Assembly: GCA_036510655.1 (NCBI GenBank)
Contig: DATCDQ010000055.1
Location: 1 to 64,000, forward strand
DNA length: 64,000 nt
Source: Rathayibacter_A sp036510655
GTDB lineage: Bacteria; Actinomycetota; Actinomycetes; Actinomycetales; Microbacteriaceae
Reading direction: 5' to 3'
The notes below the pieces were generated by a model, which ran no database searches, was not told the DNA's origin, and worked only from the letters and a program-made list of their open reading frames with translations. How positions within the stretch are numbered: the first letter of the stretch is position 1; the number at the start of each line of letters is the position of its first letter. Of the stretch, positions 59,311-64,000 are shown piece after piece. The position numbers were made by a program, and so were the translations under genes.

Positions 59311-60087
59311 ATGGCGCGAACACAGGATGGGGACTCGGTGCTCGCACGCGCCGCGCGGATCGTCGGCTCCTTCAAGCCCGGCGAATCGACGTTGACGGTT
59401 TCCGAGATCGCGCGTCGATCGGGACTCCACGTCGCGACCGCATCGCGCCTGACACAACAACTCGTCAGCCTCGGGTGGCTTCAACGCGATGACGACCGTC
59501 ACGTTCGGATCGGTGTGCGCATGTGGGAGGTCGCCTCGCGAGCCTCGCCCACATTGGGGCTCCGGGAGGCCGCAATGCCGTTCCTGGAGACCCTGCACTC
59601 GATCGTGGGCCAGCACGCGCAACTCGGTGTTCTCGATGGCAGCGAGGTCTTGTTCGTCGAACGACTCAGCGCACCCGGTGCTGTGATCAACTACACCCGT
59701 ATCGCCGGTCGGCTGCCGCTGCACGCGTCTTCGTCTGGACTGGTGCTGTTGGCGCACGGGTCGACGGAGCTGCAGGAACGCATCCTTGCCGGGCCGCTGA
59801 AGGTGTACACCGACGAGACGATTCGCACCCCGAAGCAGCTCCGATCGGCCCTCGACCACGTCCGTCGCCTGGGCTATGCATTCTGTGCCGGGCATATTCA
59901 TCCGGATGCGACGGGCGTCGCGGTACCCGTGCGTGATCCGAGAGGCACTGTGGTCGCAGCTGTGGCCGTGATCGTGCCGAATGATGACTCGGCTCGAGGG
60001 AAGATCCCCGCGCTTCAGGCGACCGCGCGGGGTATTTGTGGGGCGATGTCCCTCCCGGCGCCGCCTACGCCGCCGCCACCTCGATAG
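59311..60087 (+). CDS. IclR-family transcriptional regulator
   Basis: This 258-residue regulator has the winged helix SVLARAARIVGSFKPGESTLTVSEIARRSGLHVATASRLTQQLVSLGWLQ and the GAF-like effector domain (HSIVGQHAQLGVLDGSEVLFVERL, LPLHASSSGLVLLA, GVAVPVRDPRGTVVAAVAVI), ending in a Pro-rich tail. It lacks the PcaR-type helix signature of the regulator at 47526. The start lacks a clear ribosome binding site; GTG 59338 is an alternative. It is divergent from the MFS gene and upstream of the P450 system, so it probably controls both. Confidence 0.87.
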   Translation: MARTQDGDSVLARAARIVGSFKPGESTLTVSEIARRSGLHVATASRLTQQLVSLGWLQRDDDRHVRIGVRMWEVASRASPTLGLREAAMPFLETLHSIVGQHAQLGVLDGSEVLFVERLSAPGAVINYTRIAGRLPLHASSSGLVLLAHGSTELQERILAGPLKVYTDETIRTPKQLRSALDHVRRLGYAFCAGHIHPDATGVAVPVRDPRGTVVAAVAVIVPNDDSARGKIPALQATARGICGAMSLPAPPTPPPPR

Positions 60088-60153
60088 ACCGCCGTAGCTT
60101 CTCTCTCAACCATTGAGAATGTCATGGAGAAGCATCGCCGACCGAGCAGATCC

Positions 60154-60182
60154 TTGAACGAGCACATTCTTGAACGAGCACA
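60154..60182. repeat. 16-bp-period direct repeat before the reductase gene
   Basis: TTGAACGAGCACA occurs at 60154-60166 and 60170-60182, in the 117-bp gap before the reductase gene. It may be a tandem operator or a local duplication. A 20-codon ORF (60124-60186) runs through it without a ribosome binding site. Confidence 0.6.
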
Positions 60183-60204
60183 ATGACGAGCGCAAGGAGC
60201 CGAC

Positions 60205-61176
60205 ATGTCTGCAGAGACCGCTTTCCGTGCGGATGCGTCTGAAATTAAGCTCCGGGTGGAGAAGAAGGTACGCGTCTCCAATGGCGTGACGACGCTGACC
60301 CTGGTGCGTCCGGATGGCAAGCGCCTCCCGGACTGGACGCCCGGCTCGCACATCGATCTGGTGCTCCCCGACGGAACCACCCGCCAGTATTCGCTGTGCG
60401 GTGACCGGTGGGATCCACATCGCTACCGCATTGGCGTACTTCGTGAAAGAGACGGACGCGGCGGTTCGGCCTTCATCTGTGACACCCTGCCCGAAGGAGC
60501 GATGGTCGGCCTCGGTGGACCGCGCAACAACTTCCGGCTCGTGCCTTCGGAGAAGTATCTGTTCATCGCCGGCGGAATCGGGATCACTCCCATGCTGCCA
60601 ATGGTTCAACAAGCCGAGATGCTGGACGCAGAGTGGCAACTCGTCTATATCGGCCACAACCGGCACTCGATGGCGTTCCTCGACGAGCTCGAACGCTACG
60701 GTGATCGTGTCTCGGTTCTGCCGAAAGACGAATGCGGTCGATTCCTGCTCTCTTCCTGGATCCGCGAGGGTCGCGACGACACCAAGGTGTATATGTGCGG
60801 CCCGGCATCGCTCCTTGATGAGGCCCACGACCGGTGCGGATCCTGGCCAACGGGCCTCTTGCGGGTCGAGCACTTTGTGCCGAAGGAGCAGGGCGCTCCC
60901 GTGCGGGACGACCCGTTCGAGGTCGAGCTGGCGCAATCCGGCCTTTCCGTGACGGTGGCGCCGGAGGTCAGCATCGTCGATGCGCTGAAGTCGGCGGGAA
61001 TCAACCTGTTGACCTCCTGCAAGCAAGGAACGTGCGGAACGTGCGAAGTGGCGGTACTCGCGGGCGAGCCGGACCACCGGGATTCGATCCTCGATGACGA
61101 CGAGCGGGCCTGCGGTGACCGCATGTTCCCCTGCGTTTCACGCTCGTGCAGCGACCGACTGATCTTTGACCTCTAG
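60205..61176 (+). CDS. PDR/VanB-type FMN/[2Fe-2S] reductase
   Basis: This 323-residue single-polypeptide electron-transfer protein has the phthalate dioxygenase reductase layout: a flavin domain with the RQYSLCGD motif, an NAD(H) domain with FIAGGIGITPMLPMV and VYMCGPASLLD, and a C-terminal plant-type [2Fe-2S] domain with cluster Cys in SCKQGTCGTCEVAV and a last Cys in FPCVS. AAGGAG precedes the ATG. The next gene is a CYP199-like P450, so it should pass electrons from NADH to the P450, in place of the separate ferredoxin and reductase typical of CYP199A systems. Confidence 0.9.
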   Translation: MSAETAFRADASEIKLRVEKKVRVSNGVTTLTLVRPDGKRLPDWTPGSHIDLVLPDGTTRQYSLCGDRWDPHRYRIGVLRERDGRGGSAFICDTLPEGAMVGLGGPRNNFRLVPSEKYLFIAGGIGITPMLPMVQQAEMLDAEWQLVYIGHNRHSMAFLDELERYGDRVSVLPKDECGRFLLSSWIREGRDDTKVYMCGPASLLDEAHDRCGSWPTGLLRVEHFVPKEQGAPVRDDPFEVELAQSGLSVTVAPEVSIVDALKSAGINLLTSCKQGTCGTCEVAVLAGEPDHRDSILDDDERACGDRMFPCVSRSCSDRLIFDL

Positions 61177-61187
61177 CCGCTGAAGAA

Positions 61188-61219
61188 CCGAAGCACCCAG
61201 GACCCGAAGCACCCAGGAC
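61188..61219. repeat. 16-bp tandem duplication before the P450 gene
   Basis: CCGAAGCACCCAGGAC occurs twice in perfect tandem (61188-61203, 61204-61219), ending 8 bp before the P450 start codon. It fills most of the 51-bp gap between the reductase stop and the P450 ribosome binding site. Confidence 0.85.
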
Positions 61220-61227
61220 AAGGACGC

Positions 61228-62439
61228 ATGATGACGACACCCACGACCTCAACCGATGTCCCCATGAGCCAGGCCGACCCGTTCGGCCCCGAGGTGCTCG
61301 AAGATCCGCTGCCGTTTCAAACAGAGCTACGCGACGCCGGACCGGTCGTGTATCTGGACCGGTACGATGTCTACGCGATGGGACGCTACGAGGAGGTACA
61401 CGCGGCACTCACCGACTGGCAGTCGTTCCAGTCCGCGGCGGGCGTCGGCCTGAGCAACTTCCGATACGAGAAGCCATGGCGACCGCCGAGCCTGCTGCTT
61501 GAGGCCGACCCGCCGCATCACGACGCCCCCCGTGTCGTGCTCGAAAAGATCCTGGGCCCTGGCGCGCTGCACCGGCTCCGTGACGCGTGGTTCGCCGACG
61601 CCGAGCTGCTCGTCGATGAGGTGTTGGGTCGATCGACGGTATTCGACGCGGTGCAGGATCTCTCCGAGGTCTTCCCGCTGCGGGTCTTTCCGGATGCAGT
61701 CGGCCTGCCGGCGGAGGGCCGGGAGAATCTCCTGCCATACGGCGACCATCTGTTCAACGCGTTCGGGCCGAGCAACGAACTGGTACAGAAGGGCGCGCCG
61801 CGGGTGGCGGAGCTGTCCGCGTGGGTCAACTCGCAGTGCACACGGGATGTTCTCACCGACAACGGATTCGGGGCGCAGGTCTGGGACGCGGCCGACAAAC
61901 GCGAGATCACACATGAACAGGCCCCGACCATCGTGCGTTCACTGCTGTCGGCGGGCGTCGACACCACGGTGCACGGCCTCGGCGCTGTGCTCTACGCCTT
62001 CGCAACCAACCCGGAACAGTGGACACGACTCCGTGGCAACCCCGGCCTGAAACGCACAGCATTCGATGAGGCGGTGCGGCTGGAGTCCCCTGTGCAAACC
62101 TTCTTCCGAACGGCCACCACCGACATCGATGTCGGTGGGACCGTCATACCGGACGGCAAGAAGATCCTGATGTTCCTGGGGGCGGCGAATCGCGACCCGC
62201 GCCGATGGGACGATCCGGACGCGTTCGATCTGTCACGTAATCCGTCGGGACACGTCGGCTTTGGGATGGGTATCCACCAGTGCGCGGGTCAGCACGTCGC
62301 ACGCCTAGAATCCGAGGCACTGCTCAGCGCCCTGTGCGCGAGGGTCGCGTCGATCGAGATCGCAGGGCCAACCATCCGACACCACAACAACACTCTGCGG
62401 GCCTGGGAATCCATGCCAGTGCGCGTCACGCTCGCCTGA
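61228..62439 (+). CDS. Cytochrome P450, CYP199-like
   Basis: This 403-residue soluble P450 has the heme thiolate Cys352 in GFGMGIHQCAGQHVARLE, the I-helix acid-alcohol pair Asp245-Thr246 in SAGVDTT and the ExxR region in the family form. It closely follows CYP199A enzymes, which demethylate 4-methoxybenzoate: EKPWRPPSLLLEADPPHH, VFPDAVGLPAEGRENLLPYGDHLFNAFGP, ESPVQTFFRTATTD and FLGAANRDPRRWDDPD. The substrate-carboxylate contacts of CYP199A4 (Arg and Ser of WRPPS, Arg-Ser of VRSLLSAG) are present as Arg85, Ser88, Arg237 and Ser238. A para-substituted benzoate is therefore the likely substrate, giving 4-hydroxybenzoate. Confidence 0.9.
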   Translation: MMTTPTTSTDVPMSQADPFGPEVLEDPLPFQTELRDAGPVVYLDRYDVYAMGRYEEVHAALTDWQSFQSAAGVGLSNFRYEKPWRPPSLLLEADPPHHDAPRVVLEKILGPGALHRLRDAWFADAELLVDEVLGRSTVFDAVQDLSEVFPLRVFPDAVGLPAEGRENLLPYGDHLFNAFGPSNELVQKGAPRVAELSAWVNSQCTRDVLTDNGFGAQVWDAADKREITHEQAPTIVRSLLSAGVDTTVHGLGAVLYAFATNPEQWTRLRGNPGLKRTAFDEAVRLESPVQTFFRTATTDIDVGGTVIPDGKKILMFLGAANRDPRRWDDPDAFDLSRNPSGHVGFGMGIHQCAGQHVARLESEALLSALCARVASIEIAGPTIRHHNNTLRAWESMPVRVTLA

Positions 62440-62499
62440 CCGACGACGCGGCGGAACGCATCCAGAATGCACCGGATGCCGACCGACCGGTCACCGCAC

Positions 62500-63504
62500 T
62501 CAGTTCGCGGACTCGCGCACCCGGTTACGCGGTCGCACACGAGCGCGAGGGACCGGCGCGAGTTCCACGCCAGCGATGAGGCGGTTCTCGATCGCGCCAA
62601 TGCCCTCGACTTCCATCCGCACCACATCGCCGGGCTGCAACGGTGGGGGCGTCTGCGAGCCGTTGCGCCCCCAGATCTCGCCCAGGCAGCCGCGACCGGC
62701 GGTGCCACTGCCCAGCAGGTCGCCCGGCGCGACCCGTGAGTTGCGAGAGGCATACGCGACCAGTTCGGCGAACGGCCAGCTCATGTTCGACATCAGGTCC
62801 TGACCGAACGGGGCGCCATTGATCGACACCGCCATGCTGATCGGCAGGAACCCCTCGTCGTCGTGCAATTGTTCGAATTCGTCGGCGGTGACGATCCAGG
62901 GTCCGATGGTGTTGGCGAAGTCCTTGCCCTTGCACGGACCGAGGCTCACCTTCATCTCCCGGCGCTGCAGGTCGCGTGCCGACCAATCGTTCAAGATCGT
63001 GTAGCCGAAGATGTGCTCGTGGGCGGCCTTCGGGCTGAGGTTCGAGCCGTCGCTGCCCGCGACCGCACCGACGATCGCGGCCACCTCGAGTTCGAAATCC
63101 ATCGCCTCGGTTCCGGATGGCGCCTCGATCTCGTCGCCGGTCGCGCGCAGTGTGTGCGGGTTGGTGAAGTAGAAGGTCGGCGCCTCGAACCACTCGGCTG
63201 CGACGCCGCCGGTTTCGCCGGAGACACCCTTCACCACTCCCTCGACGTGTTCCTCGAACGCCACGAAGTCACGCATGGCCGGCGGTTGAATCGGCGGCAG
63301 CAGGCGCACCTCAGACAGCGGAACCGACTCGCCGGCGGCGATCAGTTGTTCTCCGGCGGCGAGCGCCGCGGCGAGACCGCTCTGTGCCAGGTCCAGTACC
63401 GTGAACCCGGCGGGCAAGCCGAAGACCCGATCAACGCCATCGGCATCCGCCTGTACGAAGCCGGAGCGCACGTCGCCCGCGTGTTCCCAGGTCGCGATCC
63501 TCAT
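62500..63504 (-). CDS. Fumarylacetoacetate hydrolase-family protein
   Basis: This 334-residue FAH-family protein has the metal-site residues in FEVEVA-like FELEVAAIVG and EHIFGYTILNDWSARDLQ, with KGKDFANTIGPWIVTADE and GSGTAGRGCLGEIWGR, close to the fumarylacetoacetase C-terminal domain layout. It hydrolyses or decarboxylates a diketo-acid ring-cleavage product; the substrate is unknown. Of two adjacent ATGs the second (63504) is 6 nt from AAGGAG and preferred. It lies 37 bp after the amidohydrolase gene on the same strand and converges on the P450. Confidence 0.87.
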   Translation of the reverse strand: MRIATWEHAGDVRSGFVQADADGVDRVFGLPAGFTVLDLAQSGLAAALAAGEQLIAAGESVPLSEVRLLPPIQPPAMRDFVAFEEHVEGVVKGVSGETGGVAAEWFEAPTFYFTNPHTLRATGDEIEAPSGTEAMDFELEVAAIVGAVAGSDGSNLSPKAAHEHIFGYTILNDWSARDLQRREMKVSLGPCKGKDFANTIGPWIVTADEFEQLHDDEGFLPISMAVSINGAPFGQDLMSNMSWPFAELVAYASRNSRVAPGDLLGSGTAGRGCLGEIWGRNGSQTPPPLQPGDVVRMEVEGIGAIENRLIAGVELAPVPRARVRPRNRVRESAN

Positions 63505-63541
63505 CATGCGCTCCTTATAGATGTGGACATCGGTGCGGGCC

Positions 63542-64000
63542 TCATTGCAGGCTCTCGATCTTCAGTCGGGCTGCGTTGCCGCCAGCGACGGCATCCGTCT
63601 GTTCCGGCGAGAGCGCCGCCGACGCCACACGTTCGATCGGATCGGTGACGCCCATGTCGAAGGGATAGTCGCTCCCGAGCAGCACCCGATCGGCGCCGAC
63701 GGCCGCGACCAAATTACGCAGAGAGTCCTCAGTGTGCACCAGCGAGTCGAAGTAGAGCCTTTTCAGGTAACTGGACGGCGTTTCGGCGCAGCCGCGTGCC
63801 TCGGGTCGCACGGTCCAGGCATGGTCGCTGCGGCCGAGGAAGGTGGGCAGGTAGCCGCCGCCGTGCGCCGCGATCAGGGTGAGCCCCGGATGCCGGTCGA
63901 GCACGCCGGAGAAGATCAGGTGCGACAGCGCGACGGCGTTCTCGACCGGCTGCCCGACCGTGTTGGAGAGGTAGTACTTGTCGAGGCGCTCGTCGAGCGA
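63542..64000 (-). CDS. Amidohydrolase (ACMSD-like), 3' part only
   Basis: At least 152 C-terminal residues of an amidohydrolase-2 family protein run off the right edge. Visible are KYYLSNTVGQPVENAVALSHLIFSGVLDRHPGLTLIAAHGGGYLP, with the metal-site His of AHGGG, and DRVLLGSDYPFDMG with the catalytic Asp near the C-terminus, typical of 2-amino-3-carboxymuconate-6-semialdehyde decarboxylase-like and related ring-cleavage decarboxylases. It is the upstream gene of a probable operon with the FAH-family gene. Full length and start are outside the window. Confidence 0.85.
   Translation of the reverse strand, partial: SLDERLDKYYLSNTVGQPVENAVALSHLIFSGVLDRHPGLTLIAAHGGGYLPTFLGRSDHAWTVRPEARGCAETPSSYLKRLYFDSLVHTEDSLRNLVAAVGADRVLLGSDYPFDMGVTDPIERVASAALSPEQTDAVAGGNAARLKIESLQ

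Noticed and set aside
1..64000. tRNA, rRNA, CRISPR or phage genes
   Set aside because: No cloverleaf-like sequence with a GGTTCGAATC-type arm, no regularly spaced direct repeats with spacers and no phage structural or integrase genes were seen on reading both strands.

Overview
The window is high-G+C actinobacterial chromosome, most likely from the Microbacteriaceae (Leifsonia/Cryobacterium/Subtercola-like). This assignment is inference. It rests on a DUF222-HNH endonuclease gene, a DUF5684 membrane protein, a mycothiol-type DinB protein, an F420-NADP reductase-like protein, a polyprenol-phosphate mannosyltransferase-like GT2, a fused PutA, many GTG starts and ATGA/GTGA-coupled operons, many apparently leaderless genes, and heavy use of the heptamer GCATCCG/CGGATGC. 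No rRNA, tRNA, CRISPR array or complete insertion sequence was seen.

Layout. 0-1.4 kb: a gene cut by the left edge, small ORFs, a 61-nt hairpin and a decayed MmyB-type regulator. 1.4-12.3 kb: an aldo/keto reductase, then a glucarate/galactarate catabolic operon (two GudD-type dehydratases, KdgD, alpha-ketoglutarate semialdehyde dehydrogenase) with a binding-protein sugar ABC transporter and a divergent LysR regulator; together they would import an aldarate and take it to 2-oxoglutarate. 12.4-29.6 kb: mostly single genes (GntR/YtrA-like regulator plus kinase-like protein, putA, a PLP decarboxylase, a phytoene-desaturase-like oxidoreductase, a diacylglycerol kinase-like protein, a DoxX/HxlR/siderophore-interacting-protein group, an AlkA-type glycosylase, a BBE-like oxidase, a thioesterase). 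Several short palindromic repeat families and gene remnants lie among them. 29.8-37.4 kb: the propionate methylcitrate cycle. A GntR regulator, prpD and prpB form a tight operon, and prpC lies further downstream, separated by an unrelated HNH-endonuclease region.

39.9-51.6 kb: an aromatic-compound locus with a LivJ/G/F/H/M-type ABC importer (livM has an in-frame TAA), an amidase, an aryl-alcohol dehydrogenase, and an operon of benzaldehyde dehydrogenase, 3-oxoadipate CoA-transferase (pcaIJ) and a PcaR/PobR-type IclR regulator. Repeated GTTCNNAATA-like sites, three of them upstream of the transporter in the arrangement described for PcaU-type operators, suggest one regulon. 51.7-57.7 kb: a fatty acid desaturase, an in-frame chimera of an amidohydrolase N-terminus with the C-terminal half of a type I restriction HsdR, small redox enzymes (quinol monooxygenase, F420-NADP reductase-like, azoreductase) and an HxlR regulator. 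57.7-64 kb: a second aromatic cluster (MFS transporter, IclR regulator, PDR/VanB-type reductase, CYP199-like P450, FAH-family hydrolase, amidohydrolase running off the right edge). It probably demethylates or hydroxylates a para-substituted benzoate, whose product could enter the 3-oxoadipate pathway represented by pcaIJ.

The least expected signals are: the amidohydrolase-HsdR chimera; a promoter module of about 92 bp duplicated between putA and the PLP decarboxylase gene; ten genes with a TANNNT hexamer exactly 6 nt before the start codon; at least four interspersed palindromic repeat families, one of them inserted in frame in a coding sequence; and the PcaU-like triple operator.
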